Origin: Streptomyces sp. NBC_00341
GTDB lineage: Bacteria > Actinomycetota > Actinomycetes > Streptomycetales > Streptomycetaceae
Length of the DNA stretch: 64,000 nucleotides
Direction of reading: 5' to 3'
NCBI RefSeq assembly: GCF_041435055.1
Contig: NZ_CP108002.1
Coordinates: forward strand, 1,798,001 to 1,862,000
Below, piece after piece: positions 17,799-26,136 of the stretch. The notes beneath the pieces are model-generated. The model worked only from the letters and a program-made list of their open reading frames with translations, was not told the DNA's origin and ran no database searches. A program made the translations under genes and the position numbers. How positions within the stretch are numbered: the stretch's first letter is position 1; each line of letters starts with the position of its first letter.

Positions 17799-18911
17799 TC
17801 AGTTCTGCGCACGCCGCCTGGCCACGACCATCGCGCCCGCGCCCGCCGCCAGCAGCAGTGCCGCGCCGCCCGCGATGTACGGCGTGGTGGAGCTGGAGCC
17901 CGTCTCCGCGAGGTCGCCGTCGGTGGCGGCGGGTGCGCTGCCGGTGCCGGTCTGCGTCTTCACACCGCCGCCGGAGTCACCGGCGGTCGATCCCCCGTTG
18001 CCGGAGCCGCCGGAACCGCCCGAGCCGTTGGAGCCGTGGGTGCTGGAGCCGCCGTCGGTCGAGCCACCGTTGCCGGAACCACCGTCGGTCGAACCGCCGT
18101 TGCCGGAACCACCGTCACTGGAGCCGCCGTCGGACGAACCGCCGTCCGATGAACCGCCGTCCGACGAACCGCCGGTGGAGCCGCCCGGCTTGGGCGCCTT
18201 CGGGGTCTCGCAGGTGGCCTCCGCGAGCGTCACCTCGCCCTGCACATCGGCGACGTTCAGCTTGAGCGGGTTCACCGAGACCTTCAGCTGGAGCGCCGTG
18301 GCCGCCGCGGTGCGCGAGGTGGTGTGCGTCTTCGCCAGGTCGAGGGTCACGTCACCGACACCCGGCACATTGACCCGGGTGGTACCTCCGGTGGTGAGGG
18401 TGACGCGCTGGCCGAGGACCTTCACATGCCCCAGCACGTTCGCCTCCGCCACCGGCCGGTGGCCCACTTCGCAGACCGCCTTGGTGGTGATCTGCTCCAC
18501 CTCGATCAGCGAGAGCAGCGGCAGACCGGGCAGGTGGAGCCGGGCCTTGGCGATGTTGGTGTAGCCCTCGGCGCGGTGCTTGTCGACGGTCGCGTTCGCC
18601 GTGGCGACATCGGCGCGCAGCACGTTGAAGGGCTGCCCCCGGTCCACGCCGTCGAGCCGCACGCTGAGCGCGGTCTCCTTCGCGGTGGCCGGCGCGTGCA
18701 CCTCGTTGAGCGTGGTCCTGAGCGGCACATCGATCGTCTTGTTCAGGAGCGAGACGTCAAGTGCGGTACGGAGCACTACCGCGCCGGCCTTCCCCTCGCC
18801 GGTGGTCGTGGCGGTGGTCGCGGTGGCGGCCTGCGCCGGGACGGCGACCAGCAGTGCGACGGGAGCGGCGGCGATCGCCAGGGCGGCGAGGCGGAAGGTG
18901 TTGCTGTTCAA
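17799..18911 (-). CDS. SCO1860-family LAETG-anchored surface protein
   Basis: Secreted, sortase-anchored protein of about 370 residues. It has a signal peptide (FRLAALAIAAAPVALLVAVPAQA), an extracellular beta-rich domain of about 200 residues, a low-complexity Gly/Ser/Asp/Asn linker, then LAETG at residues 334-338, a hydrophobic helix and the Arg-rich tail RRRAQN. LAETG plus helix plus basic tail is the cell-wall sorting signal used by class E sortases in Streptomyces. The start is placed at TTG 18911 because it gives a clean signal peptide (MNSNTF...) with a G-rich site about 10 nt upstream; longer in-frame extensions to 19154 are AT-richer and implausible. The function of the extracellular domain is unknown. 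Confidence 0.88.
   Translation of the reverse strand: MNSNTFRLAALAIAAAPVALLVAVPAQAATATTATTTGEGKAGAVVLRTALDVSLLNKTIDVPLRTTLNEVHAPATAKETALSVRLDGVDRGQPFNVLRADVATANATVDKHRAEGYTNIAKARLHLPGLPLLSLIEVEQITTKAVCEVGHRPVAEANVLGHVKVLGQRVTLTTGGTTRVNVPGVGDVTLDLAKTHTTSRTAAATALQLKVSVNPLKLNVADVQGEVTLAEATCETPKAPKPGGSTGGSSDGGSSDGGSSDGGSSDGGSGNGGSTDGGSGNGGSTDGGSSTHGSNGSGGSGGSGNGGSTAGDSGGGVKTQTGTGSAPAATDGDLAETGSSSTTPYIAGGAALLLAAGAGAMVVARRRAQN
18040..18180 (-). repeat. Coding tandem repeats of the Ser/Gly/Asp linker
   Basis: Degenerate 12- and 15-nt repeats encode GGSSD and GGSGN/GGSTD units in the wall-spanning linker of the LAETG protein. Copy number is likely to vary between strains. Confidence 0.7.
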
Positions 18912-18990
18912 GATGGTGGAACCCCCACAAGAGACTTTGGAGCCACCGGCGCCGTCCAATGGGGGACATCGCGGGCACCGGTGGCCTCGA

Positions 18991-19048
18991 CTCCGTGAAT
19001 CTTTACGCACGGAGGGTGAACTGGCGGATACCTGACGTGAGTTCACCC
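18991..19048. promoter_or_regulatory. Stacked inverted repeats upstream of the LAETG-protein gene
   Basis: The 367-nt gap 18912-19278 holds no gene. Besides a terminator at 19238 it contains two adjacent inverted repeats: CTCCGTG (18991-18997) with CACGGAG (19008-19014), and GGGTGAAC (19014-19021) with GTTCACCC (19041-19048). They lie 80-137 nt upstream of the start codon, in the promoter region. They could be operators or leader structure. Confidence 0.4.
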
Positions 19049-19237
19049 CAAAGGGGGGTTTCCGTGCCTGTATTCGATTATTCCGGCACGTGCGTTCCCT
19101 CGGCATCACTGATTTCACCCGCTTCACCCGTTTCCCCGAACGCGAGCGACTCAAGGACGGCCGCGCCGGGGCGCACGCGGAAGTGGTTCAACGAGCGGCC
19201 CGCGCTCCGGTAACTGCCGGTCAACACGGCACACCGA

Positions 19238-19266
19238 GGGGCGGGCCTCCGGGGCCGGCCCGCCCC
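19238..19266 (-). terminator. Terminator after the amidohydrolase gene
   Basis: Stem GGGGCGGGCC (19238-19247) with GGCCCGCCCC (19257-19266) and a 9-nt loop, 12 nt past the stop codon on the minus strand. Confidence 0.65.
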
Positions 19267-19278
19267 GGGGCCCGCCCG

Positions 19279-20379
19279 TCAGCCGATCACGTGTCCGTTC
19301 AGCACGACCCTGCGGGGCGCGGCCAGCACGCGCACGTCCGCCCTCGGGTCCTCGTCGTACACCACCAGGTCGGCCGGAGCCCCCTCGTCGAGCCCCGGCC
19401 TGCCGAGCCACGCGCGGGCGCCCCAGGCCGCCGCCGACAGCGCCTCCAGGGCCGGGATGCCCGCCTTCACCAGTTCCGCGACCTCCCCGGCCACCAGCCC
19501 GTGGGCCAGCACCCCGCCCGCGTCGGTGCCGACGAAGACGGGGACACCGGCGTCGTACGCGGCGCCCACCGTCTCGTAACGCCGCTCGTGCAGCCGGCGC
19601 ATATGGGCCGACCAGCGCGGGTACTTGGCGTCTCCGCCGCGCGCCAGCGAGGGGAAGGTGGCGATGTTGACCAGCGTCGGGACGATCGCGACCCCGCGCT
19701 CCGCGAAGAGCGGGATCGTCTCCTCGGTCAGCCCGGTCGCGTGCTCGACGCAGTCGATGCCGGCCTCGACGAGATCGCGCAGCGAGTCCTCGGCGAAGCA
19801 GTGCGCGGTGACCCGGGCGCCCAGCCGGTGCGCCTCGGCGATGGCGGCCCCGACCGCCTCGCGCGGCCAGCAGGCGGTCAGATCGCCCACCTCCCGGTCG
19901 ATCCAGTCCCCGACCAGCTTCACCCAGCCGTCACCGCGGCGCGCCTCCTGCGCCACGTACGCCACCAGCTCGTCCGGCTCGATCTCGTACGCGAAGTTCC
20001 TCTGGTAGCGCCGGGTCCTGGCGATGTGCCGGCCGGCCCTGATGATCTTCGGCAGGTCCTCGCGGTCGTCGATCCACCGGGTGTCGGCGGGCGAACCCGC
20101 GTCCCGCAGGAGCAGCGCACCGGCCTCCCGGTCCTGGACGGCCTGCTTCTCCGTGGTCGCCGTGTCGACGGCCCCGTGGTGGTCGAGCCCGACGTGGCAG
20201 TGGGCGTCGACCAGTCCCGGCAGCGCCCAGCCGGTGAGGACCGCCGCCCCGTCCGCACCGGCGGGCCGCTCGTACGTGACGCGCCCGTCGACCGCCCAGA
20301 GTTCGTCCCTGACCTCTTCGGGTCCGACGAGCACCCGCCCCTTCACGTGCAGCACCCGCGGCGCCTTGTGATCACTCAT
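19279..20379 (-). CDS. Amidohydrolase family protein
   Basis: Metal-dependent amidohydrolase of the imidazolonepropionase/prolidase-like group, 366 residues. It has the beta-sandwich ends and TIM-barrel motifs: the metal pair in LPGLVDAHCHVGLD, a likely carboxylated lysine region GWVKLVGDWID, His in RVTAHCFAED, His in CVEHATGL, and the catalytic Asp in VFVGTDAGG. No signal peptide is present, so it is cytoplasmic. The substrate is unknown. ATG at 20379 is the first start that leaves a normal N-terminus (MSDHKAPRVLHVKG). It is divergent from the aminotransferase gene with a 112-nt shared promoter region. Confidence 0.85.
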   Translation of the reverse strand: MSDHKAPRVLHVKGRVLVGPEEVRDELWAVDGRVTYERPAGADGAAVLTGWALPGLVDAHCHVGLDHHGAVDTATTEKQAVQDREAGALLLRDAGSPADTRWIDDREDLPKIIRAGRHIARTRRYQRNFAYEIEPDELVAYVAQEARRGDGWVKLVGDWIDREVGDLTACWPREAVGAAIAEAHRLGARVTAHCFAEDSLRDLVEAGIDCVEHATGLTEETIPLFAERGVAIVPTLVNIATFPSLARGGDAKYPRWSAHMRRLHERRYETVGAAYDAGVPVFVGTDAGGVLAHGLVAGEVAELVKAGIPALEALSAAAWGARAWLGRPGLDEGAPADLVVYDEDPRADVRVLAAPRRVVLNGHVIG

Positions 20380-20491
20380 GGACAGCACTGTACGAGGGAG
20401 CCTCCGGCGGGTCGCGAGGTGCTGGGTACGCTCGGTGCGGGCCCGGTCCGCAGGCCCGCACACCGCCACGAACCCGAAGAGAGCACCAACC

Positions 20492-21598
20492 GTGACGCAC
20501 CCCTTCCTCGACCTCACCCCGCTCACCGCAGAGCATTTCGCGGCGATCGAGCGGCGGGTGGCCCGTCTCCTCGCCACCGAGCAGGATGTCGTCATCACGC
20601 AGGGCGAGGCCCTGCTCCCGCTCGAAGGCTGCATCCGGGGCGGCGCCCGGCCCGGTTCGACCGCGCTGAACGTGGTGACGGGTCCGTACGGGCAGACCTT
20701 CGGCAACTGGCTGCGGGACTGCGGCGCCGAGGTCGTCGACCTCGCGGTGCCCTTCCACACGGCCGTCACCGCGGAGCAGGTCGCGCAGGCGCTGGCCGCG
20801 CACCCGGAGATCGACTTCGTCTCGCTGGTCCACGCCGAGGCGGCGACCGGCAACACCAACCCGGTCGCGGAGATCGGTGAGGTCGTACGCGCGCACGGGG
20901 CGCTGTTCATGCTGGACGCCGTCGCCTCCGTGGGTGCGGAGCCGCTGCTGCCGGACGCCTGGGGCGTCGACCTGTGCGTGATCGGCGCGCAGAAGGCGAT
21001 GGGCGGTCCGGCCGGGGTGTCCGCGGTGTCGGTGAGCGCCCGCGCCTGGGAGCGGCTCGCCGCCAACCCGCAGGCCCCGCGCCGTTCCTACCTCTCCCTG
21101 CTGGACTGGAAGGAGCGCTGGATCGACGGTGGGCGCAAGGCCCTGCCGCACGCTCCGGCCCAGCTGGAGATGCTGGCCCTGGAGGCCTGCACGGAGCGGA
21201 TCGAGGCGGAGGGCCTGGACGTCGTCATGACCCGTCACGCCGCGGCGGCCGCCGCGACCCGGGCCGGTGCGCTCGCACTGGGCGGCGGCCTGGCCCCGTA
21301 TGTGCGCGAGGCGAAGGACGCGGCGCCGGTGGCGACCACGCTGCGTGCTCCGGAGGGCGTGGACGCCGCGGGCCTGGTGGCGCGGGCGCTCGCCGCCGAC
21401 CCGTCGCTGCCGCTGATCGCGGGCGGTGGGGCGCTGTCGGGGGAGATGATCAGGGTGAATCACTACGGGGTGGATGCGACGCGGGGCGCGGTGCTCTCCT
21501 CGCTCGCGGCTCTGGGGGCGGCGCTGGCCGACGCCGGCCGGCAGGTCAATTTCGAAGCTGCCCGGAAGACGGTTTCGGAAACCTGGCTCAGCGAATAA
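20492..21598 (+). CDS. Class V aminotransferase (alanine-glyoxylate/serine-pyruvate type)
   Basis: PLP-dependent fold-type I aminotransferase of class V, 368 residues. The Schiff-base lysine is in CVIGAQKAMGGPAG (near residue 169), with the cofactor aspartate in LFMLDAVASVGAEPLLPDAW, and a C-terminal substrate-arginine region SGEMIRVNHYG. The family transfers amino groups from alanine or serine to glyoxylate or pyruvate, or acts as a desulfurase or lyase; which applies here is not decidable. The start is GTG at 20492 with a GAAGAGAG site upstream. It ends before a classical terminator, so it is a single-gene unit between the amidohydrolase and the ectoine operon. Confidence 0.85.
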   Translation: MTHPFLDLTPLTAEHFAAIERRVARLLATEQDVVITQGEALLPLEGCIRGGARPGSTALNVVTGPYGQTFGNWLRDCGAEVVDLAVPFHTAVTAEQVAQALAAHPEIDFVSLVHAEAATGNTNPVAEIGEVVRAHGALFMLDAVASVGAEPLLPDAWGVDLCVIGAQKAMGGPAGVSAVSVSARAWERLAANPQAPRRSYLSLLDWKERWIDGGRKALPHAPAQLEMLALEACTERIEAEGLDVVMTRHAAAAAATRAGALALGGGLAPYVREAKDAAPVATTLRAPEGVDAAGLVARALAADPSLPLIAGGGALSGEMIRVNHYGVDATRGAVLSSLAALGAALADAGRQVNFEAARKTVSETWLSE

Positions 21599-21616
21599 AT
21601 TGCGGCGCAATTCAAC

Positions 21617-21656
21617 AATGCGGGGAGCCGGCTCATCGAGAGCAGCTCCCCGCATT
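21617..21656 (+). terminator. Intrinsic terminator after the class V aminotransferase gene
   Basis: Perfect 12-bp stem AATGCGGGGAGC (21617-21628) with GCTCCCCGCATT (21645-21656), 16-nt loop, followed by CTTCTTCCC. It insulates the ectoine operon. Confidence 0.88.
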
Positions 21657-21916
21657 CTTCTTCCCGCTCAACCGCAGACTAAACACCCCAGTTTCAGCGA
21701 GCCCTTGTCACCCATTTCGGTTGCGTCTCCATAGAGTTATCACGTTGTGACCGACTCCACACGGGAGGCGTTTTGTCCGATAAATCCGGGCCAATTCGGA
21801 AGGAATCGCCTCCGATTCGCGCTGGAGCGCGCACCCGCGTGATAGCACAGAAGGCGCCTTCACCCAACCCTTTTCCTCGATGCAATTTCGAAATTTGCTG
21901 GGTAAATTCAAATCCC
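21657..21916 (+). promoter_or_regulatory. AT-rich ectA promoter and leader region
   Basis: About 260 nt of unusually AT-rich sequence precede ectA, with no gene in it. It includes a short dyad TCAC-GTT-GTGA (21740-21750) within TTATCACGTTGTGACC and further AT-rich segments (CGATAAATC, CAATTTCGAAATTTG). The base composition contrast and the placement before an osmolyte operon suggest a regulated promoter with a long leader. The start point cannot be fixed by eye. Confidence 0.45.
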
Positions 21917-22447
21917 ATGACCGCCGCACCAGCAGATTTTGCACGTGCCCGAAGCGAATTCATCACCATCGACACCCCACGAGTGGAGGACGGAGCCGCG
22001 ATCTGGCGCATAGCCCGCGACTCCAAGGTCCTGGACCTCAACTCCTCGTACAGCTACCTGCTGTGGTGCCGTGACTTCGCGGCGACCTCCGTGGTCGCCC
22101 GCGATGAGACCGGCAGCCCGGTCGCCTTCGTGACGGGGTACATCAGGCCAGACCGCCCCGAGACGCTCGTCGTCTGGCAGGTGGCCGTCGACCACGGCCA
22201 CCGCGGCACCGGTCTGGCGGCGAAGCTGCTGGACGACCTGACCTCACGGGTCGCCGCGAACCAGGGCCTGGCCTCGGTCGAGACGACCATCACGCCGGAC
22301 AACACCGCGTCGGACCGCCTGTTCACGTCCTACGCCCAGCGCCACGACGTGGCACTGGAGCGCGAGGTGCTCTTCGACGGCGGCCTGTTCCCGGAGGGCA
22401 CTCATCTGCCGGAAGTGCTCTACCGCATAGGCCCGTTCCACGCCTGA
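21917..22447 (+). CDS. ectA: L-2,4-diaminobutyric acid acetyltransferase EctA
   Basis: GNAT-fold enzyme of 176 residues that acetylates the gamma-amino group of L-2,4-diaminobutyrate, the second step of ectoine synthesis. It has the family core LDLNSSYSYLLWCRDF, the acetyl-CoA loop VAVDHGHRGTGLAAKLLDDL, and the end ETTITPDNTASDRLF. ATG at 21917 starts the aligned family N-terminus after a short variable head. It is the first gene of ectABCD, with 87 nt to ectB. The product acts in the cytoplasm under osmotic or heat stress. Confidence 0.95.
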   Translation: MTAAPADFARARSEFITIDTPRVEDGAAIWRIARDSKVLDLNSSYSYLLWCRDFAATSVVARDETGSPVAFVTGYIRPDRPETLVVWQVAVDHGHRGTGLAAKLLDDLTSRVAANQGLASVETTITPDNTASDRLFTSYAQRHDVALEREVLFDGGLFPEGTHLPEVLYRIGPFHA

Positions 22448-22534
22448 GCGCGCACTTCCGCCGACGGGCCCCGGTGCCCGCCGCGATCCCCTTCACCGCC
22501 GCACGTCACACCCCCCTCACGCAGGAGACCCGCT

Positions 22535-23797
22535 GTGACCATCACCCCGCCCGCCCTCAGTGTCTTCGAGACCCTGGAGTCCGAGGTACGTAGCTACTGC
22601 CGCAGCTGGCCCGCCGTGTTCGACCGCGCGCAGGGCGCCCGGCTGACGGACGAGGACGGCCACTCGTACCTCGACTTCTTCGCCGGAGCCGGATCCCTCA
22701 ACTACGGCCACAACAACCCGGTGCTGAAACGCGCGCTGATCGACTACATCGAGCGCGACGGCATCACGCACGGCCTCGACATGGCGACCACCGCCAAGCG
22801 GGCCTTCCTGGAGACCTTCCAGAACGTGATCCTGCGGCCGCGCGACCTGCCGTACAAGGTGATGTTCCCCGGCCCGACGGGCACCAACGCCGTCGAGTCG
22901 GCGCTGAAGCTCGCCCGCAAGGTCAAGGGCCGCGAGTCCGTGGTGTCGTTCACCAACGCCTTCCACGGCATGTCGCTCGGCTCGCTGGCCGTCACCGGCA
23001 ACGCCTTCAAACGGGCCGGCGCCGGTATCCCGCTGGTGCACGGCACCCCGATGCCGTTCGACAACTACTTCGAAGGCACCGTCCCGGACTTCCTCTGGTT
23101 CGAGCGGCTGCTGGAGGACCAGGGCTCCGGGCTCAACAAGCCCGCCGCCGTGATCGTGGAGACGGTCCAGGGCGAGGGCGGCATCAACGTCGCCCGCGCC
23201 GAGTGGCTCCGTGCGCTCCAGGAGCTGTGCCACCGCCAGGACATGCTGCTGATCGTCGACGACATCCAGATGGGCTGCGGCCGCACCGGCGGCTTCTTCT
23301 CCTTCGAGGAGGCCGGCATCACGCCGGACATCGTGACGCTGTCGAAGTCCATCAGCGGCTACGGACTGCCCATGTCGCTCTGCCTGTTCAAGCCCGAGCT
23401 GGACATCTGGGAGCCGGGCGAGCACAACGGCACCTTCCGGGGCAACAACCCGGCGTTCGTCACCGCCGCCGCCGTGCTCGACGCCTACTGGGCGGACGGC
23501 CAGATGGAGAAGCAGACGCTGGCCCGCGGCGAGCAGGTCGAGCAGGCGCTCCTCGCCATCTGCGCCGAGCACGACAGCGCGCAGTTCCGCGGCCGCGGAC
23601 TGGTGTGGGGCATGGAGTTCAACGACCCGGCGCGTGCGTCGGCCGTCTGTGCCCGCGCCTTCGAGCTGGGGCTGCTGCTGGAGACGTCCGGTCCGCAGAG
23701 CGAGGTCGTCAAGCTGCTGCCGCCGCTGACCATCACCGCCGAGGAGCTGGACGAGGGCCTGCGCACGCTGGCCCGCTGCGTCCGCGAGACCGCCTGA
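22535..23797 (+). CDS. ectB: L-2,4-diaminobutyrate transaminase EctB
   Basis: Class III PLP aminotransferase of 420 residues that converts L-aspartate beta-semialdehyde plus glutamate into L-2,4-diaminobutyrate, the entry step of ectoine synthesis. It has GPTGTNAVESALKLARK (cofactor phosphate), the aspartate motif LLIVDDIQMGCGRTG, and the lysine in VTLSKSISGYGLP. GTG at 22535 follows CAGGAGACCCGCT, a good ribosome-binding site. Downstream genes ectC and ectD follow at 62 and 6 nt spacing. Confidence 0.96.
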   Translation: MTITPPALSVFETLESEVRSYCRSWPAVFDRAQGARLTDEDGHSYLDFFAGAGSLNYGHNNPVLKRALIDYIERDGITHGLDMATTAKRAFLETFQNVILRPRDLPYKVMFPGPTGTNAVESALKLARKVKGRESVVSFTNAFHGMSLGSLAVTGNAFKRAGAGIPLVHGTPMPFDNYFEGTVPDFLWFERLLEDQGSGLNKPAAVIVETVQGEGGINVARAEWLRALQELCHRQDMLLIVDDIQMGCGRTGGFFSFEEAGITPDIVTLSKSISGYGLPMSLCLFKPELDIWEPGEHNGTFRGNNPAFVTAAAVLDAYWADGQMEKQTLARGEQVEQALLAICAEHDSAQFRGRGLVWGMEFNDPARASAVCARAFELGLLLETSGPQSEVVKLLPPLTITAEELDEGLRTLARCVRETA

Positions 23798-23859
23798 CCC
23801 GGGGCCGCCCCGGGCGGGCCCGATGAGAAACACCGTAGAGAGAAAGGCACCGACCCACC

Positions 23860-24258
23860 GTGATCGTCCGATCGTTCAGTGACATCGAGAACACCGACCG
23901 GCATGTGAAGGCCGCCTCCGGCACCTGGGAGAGCAAGCGCATCCTGCTCGCGCAGGAGAAGGTGGGCTTCTCGCTCCACGAGACCACGATGTACGCCGGT
24001 ACCGAGACGTCGATGTGGTACGCCAACCACATCGAGGCGGTCCTGTGCGTCGAGGGCGAGGCCGAGCTCACCAACGACGAGACCGGCGAGAAGCACTGGA
24101 TCACTCCCGGCACGATGTACCTGCTCAACGGCCATGAGCACCACACCATGCGCCCGAAGACGGACTTCCGCTGCGTCTGTGTCTTCAACCCGCCCGTCAC
24201 CGGACGGGAGGAGCATGACGAGAACGGTGTCTACCCGCTGCTGACCGAGGAGGTCTGA
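23860..24258 (+). CDS. ectC: Ectoine synthase EctC
   Basis: Cupin-fold cyclase of 132 residues that closes N-gamma-acetyl-diaminobutyrate to ectoine. It shows the EctC pattern: N-terminal [16 protein letters not shown], the metal and substrate region [21 protein letters not shown] with an acidic ELTNDETGE turn, and [27 protein letters not shown] start at 23860 with GAGAGAAAGG upstream. Length and order are standard for the operon. Confidence 0.96.
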   Translation: MIVRSFSDIENTDRHVKAASGTWESKRILLAQEKVGFSLHETTMYAGTETSMWYANHIEAVLCVEGEAELTNDETGEKHWITPGTMYLLNGHEHHTMRPKTDFRCVCVFNPPVTGREEHDENGVYPLLTEEV

Positions 24259-24264
24259 ACCACC

Positions 24265-25158
24265 ATGACCACTGATGCACGCGCCGACCTGTACCCATCG
24301 CGCGGCGCCGCCGAGATGACCACTCCCCGCCAGGACCCGGTCATCTGGTCCGCGCCCGGCGCACCGGGTCCGGTCGCCGCGAAGGACCTCCAGGGGTTCG
24401 AGCGCGACGGCTTCCTCACCGTCCCCCAGCTGATCGAGCCGGACGAGGTGTCCGTCTACCACGCAGAGCTGGAACGGCTGATCGCAGACCCGGCGGTACG
24501 CGCCGACGAGCGCTCGATCATCGAGCCGAAGTCGCAGGACGTCCGCTCCGTCTTCGAGGTCCACCGGCTCAGCGAGGTCTTCGCCCGGCTGGTCAGCGAC
24601 GAGCGCGTGGTGGGCCGGGCCCGGCAGATCCTCGGCTCCGACGTCTACGTCCACCAGTCCCGGATCAACGTCAAGCCGGGCTTCGGCGCCTCCGGGTTCT
24701 ACTGGCACTCGGACTTCGAGACCTGGCACGCCGAGGACGGCCTGCCGAACATGCGGGCGGTCTCCGTCTCGATCGCGCTGACCGAGAACTACGACACCAA
24801 CGGCGGGCTGATGATCATGCCCGGCTCGCACAAGTCGTTCCTCGGGTGTGCCGGCGAGACGCCGAAGGACAACTACAAGAAGTCGCTCCAGATGCAGGAC
24901 GCGGGCACCCCGTCGGACGAAGCGCTGACGAAGATGGCCGACCGGCACGGCATCAGGCTCTTCACGGGGCAGGCCGGTTCGGCCACCTGGTTCGACTGCA
25001 ACGCCATGCACGGCTCCGGGGACAACATCACCCCGTACCCGCGCAGCAATGTCTTCATCGTGTTCAACAGCGTGGAGAACGAGGCGCAGGAGCCCTTCGC
25101 GGCTCCGATCCGCCGCCCGGAGTTCATCGGGGCGCGGGACTTCACCCCGGTGAAGTAG
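24265..25158 (+). CDS. ectD: Ectoine 5-hydroxylase EctD
   Basis: Non-haem Fe(II)/2-oxoglutarate dioxygenase of 297 residues that converts ectoine to 5-hydroxyectoine. The iron ligands are visible as HSD in SGFYWHSDFETWHAEDG (near residues 147-149) and the distal His in FDCNAMHGSGDN, with the 2-oxoglutarate arginine shortly after in PYPRSNVF. ATG at 24265 lies 6 nt after the ectC stop. The operon ends at a large palindromic terminator shared with the convergent sugar transporter operon. Confidence 0.96.
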   Translation: MTTDARADLYPSRGAAEMTTPRQDPVIWSAPGAPGPVAAKDLQGFERDGFLTVPQLIEPDEVSVYHAELERLIADPAVRADERSIIEPKSQDVRSVFEVHRLSEVFARLVSDERVVGRARQILGSDVYVHQSRINVKPGFGASGFYWHSDFETWHAEDGLPNMRAVSVSIALTENYDTNGGLMIMPGSHKSFLGCAGETPKDNYKKSLQMQDAGTPSDEALTKMADRHGIRLFTGQAGSATWFDCNAMHGSGDNITPYPRSNVFIVFNSVENEAQEPFAAPIRRPEFIGARDFTPVK

Positions 25159-25171
25159 GACCGCTCGGCAC

Positions 25172-25213
25172 GGCGGAGGGGGTGGGACGGTATACCGTCC
25201 CACCCCCTCCGCC
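25172..25213. terminator. 42-nt perfect palindrome acting as a shared convergent terminator
   Basis: Each arm is 21 nt (25172-25192 and 25193-25213) with no loop base left over. The arm starts GGCGGAGGGGGTGGGACGG and the centre is GTATAC. It lies 13 nt after the ectD stop and 11 nt beyond the stop of the opposing permease gene, so it can terminate transcription from both sides. Confidence 0.85.
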
Positions 25214-25224
25214 GTCGCGCGCGT

Positions 25225-26136
25225 TCACTCCTTCGTCGCTCCCGCGAGCATCCCGGAGACCAGGGTGCGCTGGGAGAAGAGGAAGAGGACGAGAACCGGC
25301 AGGATCGCCACGACGATCGCGAGCGCCAGCTCGGGGATCGTGATGTTGAGGCCCGCGCCCGCGACGGGGTTGAAGCTCGGCGTCGAGGTGAGGAGCTGGT
25401 TGAGGCCCACCTGGACCGGGAACTGGTCGCTGTCAGGCAGCACCAGGTAGGGCAGGAAGAAGTTGTTCCAGTTGCCCACGAAGCTGAAGAAGGCGACGAG
25501 CCCGACGACCGGCTTGGCGAGCGGCAGCGCGATCTTGGTGAAGAGCTGCCACTCGTTGCAGCCGTCCATGCGCGCCGCCGAGAGCAGGTCGCGCGGCAGG
25601 CTGCTGCCGAAGTAGATGTACACCAGGTACACGCCGAAGGGGTAGAACGAGAACGGCAGGATCACCGACCAGACCGTGCCGATGAGGTGGAACTTGTTCA
25701 GCTCCAGGAAGAGGGGCAGGACCAGCGTCGCCTGCGGCATGATCATCGTCACGAGGGTGACGGTGAGCAGCGTCTTGCGGCCCTTGAACTTGGTGAGCGC
25801 GAGCGCGTAGCCGGCCGTGATGCTGACGGCGAGCGTCAGGATCAGTGAACCGCCGCTGTAGATCGCGGAGTTCAGCAGCCAGTGCGCCATGACGCCGTCC
25901 TGGAAGTCGAACAGGTGGTTCCAGGCGGTGCCGATCTGGCCGAGGGAGCCGAAGGAGAGCGGGTTGTCGTGCGTGATCTGCCCGGCGGTCTTGCTGGGCG
26001 CGAGCAGCAGCCAGATGACCGGCAGCACGAAGAAGACCAGCAGCACCGCGAGGAGTGCGCCGACCACCGCGAACGAGAGGAGTTTGGAGGGGCGTGCCAG
26101 CCGGCCGGTGCGGGCTGCGAGGGGGATGTCGGTCAT
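25225..26136 (-). CDS. Carbohydrate ABC transporter permease (MalG type)
   Basis: Inner-membrane permease of 303 residues with six predicted helices and the cytoplasmic EAA-like loop near SSLPRDLLSAARMDGCNEWQ, which contacts the ATPase. It is the MalG-like half of a CUT1 sugar importer. The ATG at 26136 overlaps the stop of the MalF-like gene (ATGA). No ATPase gene is in the operon, as is usual in Streptomyces, where a shared MsiK-type ATPase serves many CUT1 systems. Context points to L-fucose or a related deoxy sugar. Confidence 0.9.
   Translation of the reverse strand: MTDIPLAARTGRLARPSKLLSFAVVGALLAVLLVFFVLPVIWLLLAPSKTAGQITHDNPLSFGSLGQIGTAWNHLFDFQDGVMAHWLLNSAIYSGGSLILTLAVSITAGYALALTKFKGRKTLLTVTLVTMIMPQATLVLPLFLELNKFHLIGTVWSVILPFSFYPFGVYLVYIYFGSSLPRDLLSAARMDGCNEWQLFTKIALPLAKPVVGLVAFFSFVGNWNNFFLPYLVLPDSDQFPVQVGLNQLLTSTPSFNPVAGAGLNITIPELALAIVVAILPVLVLFLFSQRTLVSGMLAGATKE

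Noticed and set aside
18040..18180. CRISPR array or mobile repeat in the Ser/Gly region
   Set aside because: The repeats are in-frame multiples of codons encoding a wall-spanning linker and lack spacers.
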